DNA from: Trichoplax adhaerens
Lineage: Eukaryota > Placozoa > Uniplacotomia > Trichoplacea > Trichoplacidae
Reading direction: 5' to 3'
Length of the DNA stretch: 64,000 bases
NCBI RefSeq assembly: GCF_000150275.1
Contig: NW_002060950.1
Span: 2,778,106 to 2,842,105, forward strand
Shown here piece by piece: positions 12,150 to 25,300 of the stretch. The position numbers were made by a program, and so were the translations under genes. The number at the start of each line of letters is the position of its first letter. Within the stretch, counting starts at the first letter, position 1. The notes below the pieces were generated by a model that searched no databases, was not told where the DNA came from, and saw nothing but the letters and a program-made list of their open reading frames with translations.

Positions 12150-13402
12150 ACGTAATGTGTCCTTCGACTACATTTACTTTAAATATAACCTGCTATGCAC
12201 TATCTAATTTCATTATCATGAAATGTTGCACCGAACGAACTGTAAATAGCAAAGGATTCGATTATGAAGTCATTATTTTTACCAACGCTAGATGTTAAGT
12301 TAAATGTGAAGAGATAGATAGTTTATTCCCTTAATAAATATGAGAGGTTATAACTGCTAGCAACATAATGCCTCACATTTTAGCTAGAGGTCAATTTAGA
12401 ACAAATCTTACAAATGTAGACATAAATTCCATTTAGTATACCGTACTTATTTACTATTAATCAGCGGTGAGGTGATCAATTATCGTTGAATAATTTTTGA
12501 TAGTAAAACGCAAGGTTTGAATTTTATATAGCAATTACAAATTTTTCTCTCCTTACCTGTTAAAATTACTTGTTAATGACTACTAGATACTGTATGTACT
12601 TTACATGAGAGAGAAAATGAATGCTGCTATTTCTACATTTAATACCTTACTATTTAAAGCCTTCGGGTAAGAACTGTATCCTTGTCTAAACCACGACTTC
12701 CTGTAAATCCTTTATCATTTATAATCAACTTCATTATCGTTGCCAGTAACTACTTCCTATAGCAATAATAAATATTGATTTAATTCCGTGATAAATGGAT
12801 ACCATCATTTTTTCTCATCCTATTAGTAATGCATCCTGATAAGTTTATTGTATTTTGCAAAATCTAACAATAAAAAACCTGGAAAAAATTTATTAAGTCC
12901 AAACTTATGGAAGTGGTACTTTTTATGTATTTATATTTACTAATTAGTATTTATAAAATTAAAAAATATAACATAATATATAATATGATTACTGTATACA
13001 GTATATAGTTTATTTACTCGTTCATCACAGTTTTTTTTCCGATAATAAAAATATAGCAACTGTGTAACCGATTACATACAATTTCCGTACATGACTGTTT
13101 CGTAACTGTATTGATAACTCCTTTGATTTCAAGAAAATGACGATTACTCATGTAGCACCGTCCTAAAGTCATTGTTTACATAACTAAAATATGGCATTAT
13201 TATGCCTCATATAGGCCTTATTTTACAGTATATGATTCGGTGTAGCCTATGCAAAAATGATTGATTGATCCATGAATTAAAATTTGGGCATAATAATGTC
13301 AACTTGTTGGATAGATTTGCATAGACGTAAGTCAACAATGTAATTTCCCCTAATGTGATTGAATTTTTATTTCTATAATAAATTAAGACATTTATAGTTT
13401 AA
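12150..13402. other. intergenic, nothing recognised
   Basis: AT-rich DNA with no exon-like ORF beyond chance length. It includes the KIFC1 3' UTR region and ends at the assembly gap. Confidence 0.6.
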
Positions 13403-13452
13403 NNNNNNNNNNNNNNNNNNNNNNNNNNNNNNNNNNNNNNNNNNNNNNNNNN
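13403..13452. other. assembly gap (50 N)
   Basis: Exactly 50 N, probably a fixed-size placeholder for a gap of unknown length. The gene just downstream is cut by it. Confidence 0.99.
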
Positions 13453-13920
13453 GGCCTCCATTTATTCATTAGCTGACAATGCAGCCCTTCAACTTTGCCT
13501 AAGGGCTTTTATAATGAGTAGAATTCTTCATAAATTGGTAAGCATAGACTGATTTCTTACAATTTCATTCAAATTTGTAAGGGTAGAACGCAGCTGAAAA
13601 ATCTTGGAACGGAAACAAGACGATAAAAATTGGCCTACTAGCTGGGGTTATCGAAGTTATAGTAAGTTTCATACGTAGTATACGCTAAAATTCTTCCTAA
13701 AATAACTTGCAGATGCTAATTTCATAGCTATTCAACAGCTGCTCTTACACTGAGTTTATCGTCAAGGCATATATTGAAACGTGAACCAGAAGATAAATCC
13801 GGCCAGCCAGCTAAATACTTTGTAAGTTTTCTCAATTATATGATAGAGAAATTTATATGCGTACCTTCATCAATTAGTGCTTTAGTAATATAGAAAGACG
13901 GAAGGCCAAGAGTTAGATGA
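13453..13920 (+). CDS. 3' end of an unrecognised gene cut by the gap
   Basis: Short open segments with splice-like borders run out of the gap. 13454-13537 encodes IYSLADNAALQLCLRAFIM and more, then gtaagc. 13587-13662 includes WNGNKTIKIGLLAGVIEVI, then gtaagt. A stretch to about 13821 includes KREPEDKSGQPAKYF, then gtaagt. 13894-13920 reads KDGRPRVR and a stop. The junction between the second and third segments does not keep phase with the acceptors I can see, so the model is incomplete. I do not recognise the family. A real gene is likely because three good donors follow open frames. Confidence 0.4.
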
Positions 13921-15202
13921 CTATCATAAAGTTGGCTTTGATCGGGATTTTTCATAGCTATACACTAGCATTCTAAGAGTAAGAAATTAATAGTCTGCTA
14001 ACATGCTATTAACCAATTAAAGTTAAAATAGCTGTAATCACAATCTTGATAGCTATAGCACATTGGAGTTTTACAATCGAACGTAGAGTACTTCAACTGA
14101 ACAAATAATGATTAAAGTTAAGTGACCAACATTGAGATGGGCATGATTACGATTGCAATAGTTATTGCCGACTAGAATTCATCAGATCAAGAATTTACAG
14201 TACGTCAGCTTATGTACTGTTCATCATTGCTAAATTTCCAGTATTAGAATGGCTATGGTTACGGTTTAAATAGCTGCATTGCTTTGTATTATATGGTTAA
14301 AAATTTAAGAATTGTCGATTTATCTAGCAATTTATTAGTAATATGGAAAAAATGGATGAGTCAAGTTCAATATCAAGTATTGAAATGACTACCATCGTAG
14401 TTTCTAACATTGATAAGCTAGAATTAAATAGCAAACAAATTCACATCGCTGCATTAACTAATCCATACGAATAGTTCAAAAACAAATAATTAGAGCTATA
14501 CGCCATATCGTAAGAAGACTATCATTGCAGGCTATAACAAGTATGTTATTTACTAGCCTACTTATGCCAAAATTGAGATCATTTATCCCCGCTGATTCAT
14601 TATGAAAAGGGAATCAAGAGATAACCCAACGTTAACTATCGAAGACTAAGTCGACTGTGATCGCTGTTTCTGATAAGTAAAGAATAAATATCGCTACTAC
14701 AGGATATTATTAATTAAGTGACCGAATCCATCGAGAAAAGTTACTAGCTCCACTTACAGGGGTAATATTCTATCAGAACTCTCAGGTAGAAACAGGCGTT
14801 GATGGCAATTTTATGCTTAACAGGATTAGCATTAACTTTTTAACAGTTCCTGTTACGCCCTTTTTCTTCGATAAAATATAGCAATCGTCATGTGAATTTA
14901 ATTTGTTAATTTCACTCGGTCGCCTAATACATAGCATAACGTTCTTGATTACGCTAGCGTTATAATCTCGCTTTGATTCTCAAATCAACAATATTTATAC
15001 TCAAAATATCTACTTCTAGTCTATTAAATTAATCTATAATCTATATTCTACTTTTTTACGGTTTTATATTGTAAGTTTAGTAGAGATAGAATGCATGATG
15101 ATGTGAGAGGGTACAATCATATAGCAATAAGCTTGTAGAGTAAAGATCTAATAAAATAGAAGTGTAAAAGAACTTTTTATTGACTTTTTTTACATCATAC
15201 GC

Positions 15203-15242
<40 letters not shown>

Positions 15243-17358
15243 TATAAGCAGAACTAGCTATCTTACTTTTAATAACGATTTCAAAATTACTTTTCCTCTA
15301 CTGGGTATCCATAATTTGTACACCCTGCATTCGTTATATTAACTACCTATAAAGGTATATATAAATCATGTATGCACTGTTCTAGTGTACATGGCAGTTT
15401 TATTTCCCAAGGGATGTTACAGCAGATCCAGGTCAAAGGTATTACTTCTTGGTGCAAGGATAGCGATGGCTACTAGTGGATAAGCTGTAGCAGAGTATCG
15501 TTGGCAATAGCCTTTAGGGGAGGAAGAAAGATGCCTAGGTAGGCTGTATCAGCAGGTCTTTGTAGTCCTGAGGTCTGATTTACCCAGAGGAAAACAACAT
15601 TTGAAGAATGAACAAAAAACATTTAGCAAATGTATTTGTCAATATGTTGGAAACAAGAGAATAAAAGACTGATTCCTTCCGCAGGGATTTGACTTCGAGA
15701 CTTGATTGTGTATGCGTTGTACTATACAACTATGACAGCTATCGAATTCAACAATAATGGTGAATTAATAAACTGCTTTATCCGCTACAGCTGGAGACGA
15801 TTTATTGACGAGTGTCTCAAAATAGGGATGGAATAGTTCTTGTTGCAGTAGGGTAGTGTTGGGAGACGTAACAACCAAGTTACATCGTAACTAAAACAAG
15901 ACTACGTGATTTTACAGGTGGAGTACCATAAGTTTAGCATTATCATTGAATTTCTAATTACAGTCAAAATCAGAATTGCCCATATGCACTACAATAGAAC
16001 ACTTTGCTAGCATAGTTTTGACGCGATTATCTGTCGTCGATGTTTTTTAGTCTTTATGCTTAACGCGTAAGGACGTGAAGAAAGCTGTTTTTGATCTTAC
16101 AAACATATTGGCTTGCTAATCTAACTAAGACCTCATGACACATTCTAGCTTGGGTGTAATAACTTAACAGGTTCTACACTAGGGTATTTAGAAAATTATT
16201 TTGCGAGAAAATTGGTGAGTCTTCTTGCTGATAATTTATTGTAGATTGTAACAGTTTTGGATTGAAATTGTAGTAAAGCCAATTCTCAAGGTTTGATAAT
16301 AATTTCTACTCACTAAATTATGGAATTGAATTAAATTTAATCATAATCGAATAAACTAAAATTTTGAACAATTCTCCATTTTCTCGATATTTCACTTGAC
16401 ATGCTAACTGGAGAATGATAAATTCGATCATATAATGCATTTCCGGAAGCAAAGCTTGTGAGGATTTCGAATAAATAATCATGAAAGGTTGATTAGCGTA
16501 TTTCACCTCTTTGCCATAGTAGATCTTCAGTACAATCGAATCAAGAGCAACAACACGCGTAGAATGCTACTTAAGTCGTTGTTTTAAATACTTACCGATT
16601 ATGCTAAGGAAGAAGAGTTTTACTCTATCCTAGTAGTTCAAGGATTGACGATGTGACAGTATATATATATAAGTCATTGTATGTATATTGGTGTGGTTCA
16701 TGATATTAGATGTCTTGCTTATGACTTGGTACGCTTTAGATATGAATACCGTTAAGGTATTAGGAATAGATAGTACAAAACGATAATGTTTGAAATACAA
16801 CATCTAGAATCTCTGGATAAGAGTCCAGTTGCAACGGTTGTACCTAGAAGAGTAAGGACACGCGCTCAAATCAAGACTTAACTAAAATCGTTACAGACGG
16901 CATTTTAACGCTACATTCTGTTTATATTTTTATCCACTTCTAGATAGTAAATCGATCGATTACTTATAATTATTCGAGATTATTAAAACCAATTTTAAAT
17001 ATTGAATAACATCGCTTTCCTTTCTAGCAACTTTAGCATCTTATGAAAACGTGGCAATCCTTCCCTTGTTGTACTATTTGCTTTTAGACTGCTTCAGAGA
17101 TTCTATTAGATTGGTAGATTAATAATAGCTGAAATTACTGGAGTAATCAAAGCCAATCTTTACTGAGATCAATATTCTTGCTATTCTATTGGATACTGGA
17201 AATTCCTTGGGAGTACTTGGCAAGTACATTAACGTTGATTAACTTTATTAATTTAATTGGTAGGCGTAGATTGGTATTGCATTATACGTTACCTCTACAC
17301 TGGTTAAAAATCGTTCCAAATAAGAGAGAAATTACATTCTGCAACTTAAGCTATTGCC
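13921..17358. other. long non-coding stretch, AT-rich
   Basis: I see no supported gene. A slightly GC-richer patch at about 15410-15600 has scrambled short frames on both strands and may be an old mobile-element remnant. A minus-strand open frame at 16318-16506 (62 codons) has no splice or homology support. The TPMT-like gene follows at 17359. Confidence 0.5.
15204..15239. repeat. (TA)n microsatellite
   Basis: About 18 uninterrupted TA units preceded by gcg. It is likely length-variable and a possible assembly weak point. Confidence 0.95.
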
Positions 17359-18081
17359 ATGGGTTTAACGTATGAAGATTATATTGTTTTGGGGAATACT
17401 AACGCTGAAGATTGGGCAAATTATTGGGCCGAAGGTGATACAACCTGGGTAAGCGACAAGTGTAATCCTTATTTAATCAAATATTATCAATCTTATTTGG
17501 CTTGCGATCAACCATCGACAATTTTCGTACCATTATGCGGTAAAACACAAGATATGCTTTGGTTAGCTAGAAATGGTAATCGAGTCATTGGTGTTGAAAT
17601 GGTGCCACAGCCATGCATTGATTTTTTTAACGAAAATAACATTGAATATCATGTTGAAAAGCTGCAAGGTATGGGTAACAGCAAAGTATATCGAAGCCAA
17701 GCCGAAGGGTTAGACATTACTATTTACAATTGCGATTTCTATGAATTGACAGCGGAGTTATTAGGTTGTCAATGCGATCGCTTTTGGGATCGTGCTGCTT
17801 TTTTTGCCATTAACCCGGATCAGCATCCCAAATATATTAAACAATTGATGTCACTGTTGACTCCTGATGCACAAGGAATATTATTTACGGTGGAATACGA
17901 TATCGATCAACGTCCTGATGTATCGTCGCCATTTTGTATACCTGAGAGTCGATTGTCTGAAATCTTATCACCCATTGCAAGTGTGAAATTTTTAGAATTG
18001 ATAAGTATGCCTCGATCTTGGTATGGCCACTTGAGTTTAAATTCTATGGATGGTAAATTTTACTATCTGAAACTTAAATAA
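17359..18081 (+). CDS. TPMT-like SAM methyltransferase, copy 1
   Basis: Single uninterrupted frame of 240 residues from MGLTYEDYIV, close to the usual TPMT length of about 220-245. The thiopurine S-methyltransferase family transfers a methyl group from SAM to thiols/thiopurines in the cytosol. Visible motifs: WANYWAEG (family WxxRWxxG-like), NPYL at 36-39, FVPLCGKTQDM at 56-66 (the SAM-binding signature), VIGVE at 76-80, QLQG-type segment KLQGMG about 101-106, and FWDRAAFFAINPD about 142-154. The C-terminus lacks the HPGPPF motif of the family (DVSSPFCIP instead), unlike copies 2 and 3. It is the most divergent of the three local copies. The native substrate is unknown. It is intronless among intron-rich neighbours. 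Confidence 0.9.
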   Translation: MGLTYEDYIVLGNTNAEDWANYWAEGDTTWVSDKCNPYLIKYYQSYLACDQPSTIFVPLCGKTQDMLWLARNGNRVIGVEMVPQPCIDFFNENNIEYHVEKLQGMGNSKVYRSQAEGLDITIYNCDFYELTAELLGCQCDRFWDRAAFFAINPDQHPKYIKQLMSLLTPDAQGILFTVEYDIDQRPDVSSPFCIPESRLSEILSPIASVKFLELISMPRSWYGHLSLNSMDGKFYYLKLK

Positions 18082-19316
18082 TCGAGTGACGATAAAAAAA
18101 TTCATTTGGGCGGTGTTTATCATTATTTTATCGTATTGGCTAAGAAGTAATATCAACCATAATGCTTGCTGTTCTTGATTTCAATTTGATTATACTAAAG
18201 TATAAAATAGTCCACTAGTCATTCAAGAAGTTGGTGACGATAGCGCTGATAGAATTGAGTAACAAGAACTTGTCCATAGCCATGAGAGTTATGGTTACCT
18301 TAGGGATTCATTTAAGTAAAATTGTGTAAACGACTTTGCTACACTCTTAATGGCTACCTGCAATCACGTATAAGCAAGATCGCATTTATTTAAACATTTC
18401 CAACTGGCAAACTATTCCTCTCTAATTTACTATGCTGATGATGCTAACTAAATATAACATATTATGGTTATTGTTAAACAGACTACCAGCTTACTTACCT
18501 GTAATACTCACTAAAATACTGTCCTTCTTCCTCTTACCCATTAAATATTCTTCCTTGGATTTCCAGTTTAGTAGTGTTCATTACCTACAATAAAAAGGGT
18601 TGCGAAGTATTTGATAAAATGAAAACAGTACAACCTGTAGCAGATCACTGTCTCCATATCTGTTTTTCCTTTTCTCAATCTTCTATCTTATATATCTACG
18701 TTATTCATATCGAATTCAAATAAATAACTCATAAACATAATCTATCATCACTTCACTAGTACATTCATAATCATACATAATTTCCATTATCACCTAATAA
18801 TAGTTATTCTCACATTTATTTACCATGTCTAGTTACAAATAATTTAATAAAATTATTGACTCCATCACAGATATGGAATGACTACACTACATTACCTAAG
18901 ATGATGAATTATTGATTATCATAAGTCTTGTAGTCCTTAGCTGTTTATTATGTAGGATTCAATCGTATGTGAACATTGCAATTTTTGGTGCATCTTATCG
19001 GTTATTTTATTATAAATTCATTTAATATATTTTAGTTTCGAGCGTACTAATACATTTTTTTTAACTAATATTATAAGACTTAAATGACTCGTACAGATAA
19101 TTAATTATTGAATATTTAAAGACCGTGATGTTATGAACTAAGGTATATCTATCTATTTATATTTTTACGTATAGTAAAACTATAGTAGTGGTTTCAACTA
19201 ACATCTTACAGTAATCCATTCTTACCTTATGATGTCAAGTTCATTAATGTTCTCACTTGAAACTCATGCTTTATCTCATTAAATCTATATCTATATATAT
19301 CTATATCTACATATAT
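18082..19316. other. intergenic, nothing recognised
   Basis: AT-rich spacer between TPMT-like copies 1 and 2, without exon-like frames or clear repeats. Confidence 0.6.
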
Positions 19317-19640
19317 TAATTAATTAGTAATCTCTAGTACCACAATTGCCAATTGATCTACTTAAGTCAAATTTGAGTCATAAAACACATTCATGACACT
19401 GCAGCATTGGATTGAAGTCATTTAAGTAGTGTACTACTACTACCAATGACTAGATTTACTTAGTACATATATATTAATTAATTAGTAATCTCCAGTATTA
19501 CAATTACCAATTGATCTGCTCAAGTCAAATTTGAGTCAAAACACATTCATGCCTCTCCAGCATTAAATTAAAGGCATTTAGGTAGTGTACTATTATCAAT
19601 GACTAGATTTACTTAGTAATTTCTAGTACCGTTATTTAGT
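19317..19640. repeat. two to two-and-a-part tandem copies of a ~163-bp unit
   Basis: The block starting attaattaattagtaatct at about 19317 recurs at about 19479 with most of its length conserved (shared phrases: caattgatct, tcaaatttgagtca, acacattcatg, gtgtacta, caatgactagatttactta). A third, truncated copy follows at 19615-19665. Not coding. Confidence 0.85.
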
Positions 19641-19904
19641 CTACTCAAGCTAAATTGGAGTCATTTCTATGAATAAAATCGGTTCATATTAGGCTCGCTA
19701 CAGTAGAAGAATCTGTTTGTATTCTTCACTCCATTCTCAATTTATCTTGCATGCACTGATAAAGACATTCTCTACAGTAAACTACTTCTGCAGAACTTGT
19801 TACTTATAAGATTCTGCTCTATTTGCTAGCTGAAATACGTTGTCAAGGTTACTATTTCTCCTGTGGTAATCATACTCTTTATTACACGAGTAATTCAAAA
19901 AATA

Positions 19905-20090
19905 TGTCCACCTTCCTACAGTCCAATACAATACAATATTCCTATACAAAGTCTCGTCGTTCTCATATGTAAATAACATAATCATAGGATAGACTTAGTC
20001 CATCTTCCTATAGTCCAATGCAATACAATATTCCAGTAGAAAATCTCGTCCTCATCCGTAAATAACATAATAAAGGATAGATTTGGAGAT
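19905..20090. repeat. two tandem copies of a ~90-bp unit upstream of TPMT-like copy 2
   Basis: The phrases 'cttcctacagtccaat', 'caatacaatattcc', 'ctcgtc' and 'gtaaataacataat' and 'ggatagact' occur in order at about 19910-19998 and again, slightly changed, at about 20002-20085. The second copy ends about 50 bp before the likely start codon, so it falls in the promoter or 5' UTR. Confidence 0.8.
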
Positions 20091-20138
20091 TCTGGTAGAG
20101 TGATCACGAATATTATTCAATCATTAAAGTATCGCTGG

Positions 20139-20894
20139 ATGATGAGTCAAAATCGCCAGTTGCAGGAGTTATATTATGAAGATTATATGCAGAAGGGCCG
20201 TTGTCGCCATCAAGATTGGTCACAACGCTGGCAGAATAAAATAATAGGGTGGCATTTGTCACAAGTGAATCCCTATCTAAATGAAAATTATCAAGTTTAC
20301 TTGAAAAATAATGATAATCCCCATTCGTCGATATTTGTACCCCTATGTGGTAAAAGTCTTGATATGATTTGGCTTGCTCAGAAAGGTCATCAAGTGGTAG
20401 GCGTTGAAGTAGTCGAGCAACCTTGTCATGATTTCTTCAAAGAGAATGAGATTACATACAAAGTCCAAGATTTACAGGGCGTAGAGGGGAAAATATTAAC
20501 CAGTCAAGATCCTAAAATAAATATTACAATATACAATTGTGATTATTTTGCTTTGACATCTAGCTTATTAGGCTTTCGATTTGATAGTGTTTGGGATCGT
20601 GCCGCTTTTGTTGCTATCAGTCCAGATTTACACAGTAATTATGCCAAACACTTAGCTTCCTTAATGGCTCCTTCTGGTCGTGGATTATTAATCGCTGTAG
20701 ATTATGATATTAATGAACATATTCATCCTGGACCGCCATTTTATACTCCTGATACTCTTGTACATTCTATTTTTTCACCATTTACATCTGTACAAAGGTT
20801 ATCGTCGTTTCTGTTAACAGGTAAAAGGGTTGAGCATTTCAAACTATCGTATGTTTATGAAAATGTATACTATTTTAAATTCAATGAAGGCTAA
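20139..20894 (+). CDS. TPMT-like SAM methyltransferase, copy 2
   Basis: Single exon, about 251 residues from the ATG at 20139 (a second in-frame ATG at 20142; copy 3 starts at the equivalent MSENRQ). Family motifs: DWSQRWQNK, NPYLNENY, SSIFVPLCGKSLDMIWLA, VVGVEVVEQPC, LQGVEGK, YNCDYFALT, VWDRAAFVAISPD, HPGPPFYTPD. HPGPPF and WDRAA also occur in animal TPMT, while NPYL and FVPLCGK-SLD look close to bacterial TPMT. It is very similar to copy 3 and less so to copy 1. There are no introns. A GTG-initiated upstream extension to 20100 is open but starts without ATG, so I rejected it. Substrate unknown. Confidence 0.92.
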   Translation: MMSQNRQLQELYYEDYMQKGRCRHQDWSQRWQNKIIGWHLSQVNPYLNENYQVYLKNNDNPHSSIFVPLCGKSLDMIWLAQKGHQVVGVEVVEQPCHDFFKENEITYKVQDLQGVEGKILTSQDPKINITIYNCDYFALTSSLLGFRFDSVWDRAAFVAISPDLHSNYAKHLASLMAPSGRGLLIAVDYDINEHIHPGPPFYTPDTLVHSIFSPFTSVQRLSSFLLTGKRVEHFKLSYVYENVYYFKFNEG

Positions 20895-22384
20895 ATATTA
20901 AACTGGTCACCATTGAACAGCACTGGAGAAACCTAGTTTTATTGTAAATAGATGTCTAAGGGTATGTAGATATTTATCAAACAATCATGGACTACGATTT
21001 AATGATCATTTTTATAATCTATGATTATACGGTTATACGTATATATACAAGGCGAATGATATTAATCATTAGATTATTCGATTGTCCATTTAAGGATACT
21101 ACTATGAAATGGCTTGATTGATGATTTCATCGCAATGAGTTGAGTTGGTTAACACGATGTTAGCAGCGTATTTCTTGATTATTACTGCTTGCTTATTGCG
21201 ATAGAAATAAAATAAATTCTACCGTCACAAGGTCGCAATCAAGTCTGCTCTTAATGTGAAGTGTACCTCAATAATGGCTTTTATAGATTTATATAATAAG
21301 GCAGCACACAGATTTACTGTGTATACTTGATCGATTGAACATACGGGGTCAAGATATTACAAAAAATGAAATAAAAAATTGGCAGTCTCCATGATTAAAG
21401 GTATCATTCTCACGATCGTGATGCCATTGAAATTGCTAGCTAGATGGTATCTAGCACGTAACTTTTAAATTGACATTGAAGCCATCGAGATACGGCAAAA
21501 TCCCTCTTCCAAAATGCGATATTCGTCTTTCTCTCTTTGTGGTCAAAATAAGTCAAAGTACAGTATGAATAATCTTACTGTTTAGATCGCATTGCTGGGC
21601 TAGTACAGTATTTGCCATCACTTTCTGTTATAAGTCGCCATTGGTATCGACGTCTTTAAAATGCTGTTGTATGGATAGTAGGACACGTTGTCGTGGATTC
21701 CTGGTTTGAATTACTATCACAGCACCTGTTGCATTGGAAACATGCCTTCTTCCTCCTTCATTCCCTATTTCATCAGTAAAAATGCTTACGATTCATTAAG
21801 GAATAAATTATATAATTATCAGATAAGGGTAAGCCTGCAAGTCATAAAAGGCGAATCTGCTTCTTATGACTTGTTGCGGATAAACAAGAAAATGACAAAA
21901 CTATCCGCTGATAGTCTAGAGATTTCCGCTAGCTTTCTTATGCTGTTCTTACTGTAGTCATAGATGATATCAAATACCGTACAAAAATACTAAAAAATGC
22001 TATATCATTATTTGAGTAGTCCCTGCTAAATCGAGAACTTCTGTGATGCGGTAGCAGTTGTCTATCTCTGTTGCATTGTCTTACAATGCTGAGTAAGTAG
22101 AATTCTAGTCTGCAATGTCTGTATCCAAGGCAAGATAGACAAGAAATGATCATCGTTCAGCCTAGTAGATTGTAGTACTATTGATACCAATGAAATATCG
22201 AATTTCCAGATGCTTGATCTCGTTGCATAACAGCCATCTTATTTCACCTCTTTTACTGGTCATTTGAACTATCGTATCACGGATATCATAGACTATACTG
22301 CAGACCCAAACATTTCCCTATGATACATCCAAATATGCCGCTGAAATGTCACTATGCCATCATTATACTTGTCTAAGCAAATAT
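20895..22384. other. intergenic, no supported gene
   Basis: An open frame at 21688-21957 (+) has no recognisable family or splice support. The stretch 22320-22400 already shows diverged fragments of the satellite that follows (phrases such as 'catccaaatatgccgctgaaatg' on the opposite strand sense). Confidence 0.5.
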
Positions 22385-25300
22385 ACCAGGTTTAAACGGA
22401 ATACATTAAGATTTTGCTAAGAATTGGAAGATATGTTTGTACAAATGCATTGAAGATATATTGCCGTTTCAGCGGTATTTATGGATATGTCATAGGGAAT
22501 TGGCTAGATCTAATGGACTATCGGTAAATGTTATTGAATTTTAGCATCGTCACTTACTATATTATTCTATACTCTACCCTTTACACCGAAAATCTTGATT
22601 GAATTGGAAGATGTGCTTAGACAAATGCATGAAAGATATATTACCGTTTTAGCGGCATTTCTGGATATGTCATAGTTATTGAATTTTAGTATCGTCCTTT
22701 ACTATATTATTCTATACTCCGCCGTTTACACCGAAAATATCGATTGATTTCGCTAAGAATTGGAGGATATGTTTGTACAAATGCATTGAAGATATATTGC
22801 CGTTTCAGCGGCATTTATGGATATGTCGTAGGGAAATGACTAGATCGAATGACCTACTAGTAAACGTTATTGAATTTTAACATCGCCACCTACTACATTA
22901 TTCTATACTCTACCCTTTACCTCGAAAATCTTGATTGAATTGGCAGATATGTTTAGACAAATGCACGAAAGATATATTGTCGTTTCAGCGGCATTTCTGG
23001 ATATGTCGTAGGGAAATGACTAGATCGAATGAACAACTAGTAAACGTTATTAAATTTTAGCATCGCCACCTACTACATTATTCTATACTCTACCCTTTAC
23101 CTCGAAAATCTTGATTGAATTGGAAGATGTGCTTAGACAAATGCACGAAAGATATATTGCCGTTTCAGCGGCATTTCTGGATATGTCATAGGGAAATGAC
23201 TAGATCGAATAAACTACTAGTAAACGTTATTGAATTTTAGCATCGCCACCTACTACATTATTCTATACTCTACCCTTTACTCCGAAAATCTTGATTGAAT
23301 TGGAAGATGTGTTTAGACAAATGCACGAAAGATATATTGCCGTTTTAGCGGCATTTATGGATATGTCGTAGGGAAATGACTAGATCGAATGAACTACTAG
23401 TAAACATTATTGAATTTTAGCATCCTCCCTTACTATATTATTCCATACTCCGCCGTTTACACCGAAAATATCGATTGATTTCGCTAAGAATTGGAGGATA
23501 TGTTTGTACAAATGCATTGAAGATATATTGCCGTTTCAGCGGCATTTATGGATATGTCATAGGGAAATGACTAGATCGAATGACCTACTAGTAAACGTTA
23601 TTGAATTTTAACATCGCCACCTACTACATTATTCTATACTCTACCCTTTACTCAGAAAATCTTGATTGAATTGGAAGATATGTTTAGACAAATGCACGAA
23701 AGATATATTGCCGTTTCAGCGGCATTTCTGGATATGTCGTAGGGAAATGACTAGATCGAATGAACTACTAGTAAACGTTATTGAATTTTAGCATCGCCAC
23801 CTACTACATTATTCTATACTCTACCCTTTACCTCGAAAATCTTGATTGAATAGGAAGATGTACTTAGACAAATGCATGAAAGATATATTACCGTTTTAGC
23901 GGCATTTCTGGATATGTCATAGGGAATGACTAGATCTAATGAATTACTAGTAAACATTATTGAATTTTAGCATCCTCCCTTACTATATTATTCCATACTC
24001 CGCCGTTTACACCGAAAATATCGATTGATTTCGCTAAGAATTGGAGGATATGTTTGTACAAATGCATTAAAGATATATTGCCGTTTCAGCGACATTTAAG
24101 GATATGTCGTAGGGAAATGACTAGATCGAATGAACTACTAGTAAACGTTATTGAACTTTAACATCACCACCTACTACATTATTCTATACTTCACCCTTTA
24201 CTCCGAAAATCTTGATTGAATTGGAAGATGTGTTTAGACAAATGCATGAAAGATATATTACCGTTTCAGCGGTATTTATGGATATGTCGTAGGGAAATGA
24301 CTAGATCGAATGAACTACTAGTAAACGTTATTGAATTTTAGCATCGCCACCTACTACATAATTGTATACTCTACCCTTTACCTCGAAAATCTTGATTGAA
24401 TTGGAAGATGTGTTTAGACAAATGCACGAAAGATATATTACCGTTTCAGCGGCATTTCTGGATATGTCATAGGGAAATGACTAGATCGAATGAACTACTA
24501 GTAAACGTTATTGAACTTTAACATCGCCACCTACTACATTATTCTATACTCTACCCTTTACTCCGAAAATCTTGATTGAATTGGAAGATATGTTTAGACA
24601 AATGCACGAAAGATATATTGCCGTTTCAGCGGCATTTCTGGATATGTCGTAGGGAAATGACTAGATCGAATGAACTACTAGTAAACGTTATTGAATTTTA
24701 GCATCGCCACCTACTACATTATTCTATACTCTACCCTTTACCTCGAAAATCTTGATTGAATAGGAAGATGTGCTTAGACAAATGCATTAAAGATATATTA
24801 CCGTTTTAGCGGCATTTCTGGATATGTCATAGGGAATGACTAGATCTAATGAATTACTAGTAAACATTATTGAATTTTAGCATCCTCCCTTACTATATTA
24901 TTCCATACTCCGCCGTGTACACCGAAAATATCGATTGATTTCGCTAAGAATTGGAGGATACGTTTGTACAAATGCATTAAAGATATATTACCGTTTCAGC
25001 GGCATTTAAGGATATGTCATAGGGAATGACTAGATCTAATGAATTACTAGTAAACATTATTGAATTTTAGCATCCTCCCTTACTATATTATTCCATACTC
25101 CGCCGTGTACACCGAAAATATCGATTGATTTCGCTAAGAATTGGAAGATATGTTTGTACAAATGCATTAAAGATATATTGCCGTTTCAGCGGCATTTAAG
25201 GATATGCCGTAGGGAAGTGACTAGATCGAATGAACTACTAGTAAACGTAATTGAATTTTAATATCGCCACCTACTACATTATTCTATACTTCACCCTTTA

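Noticed and set aside
20100-20138. N-terminal extension of TPMT-like copy 2
   Set aside because: No ATG; the open frame starts at GTG and the family start is at 20139-20142.
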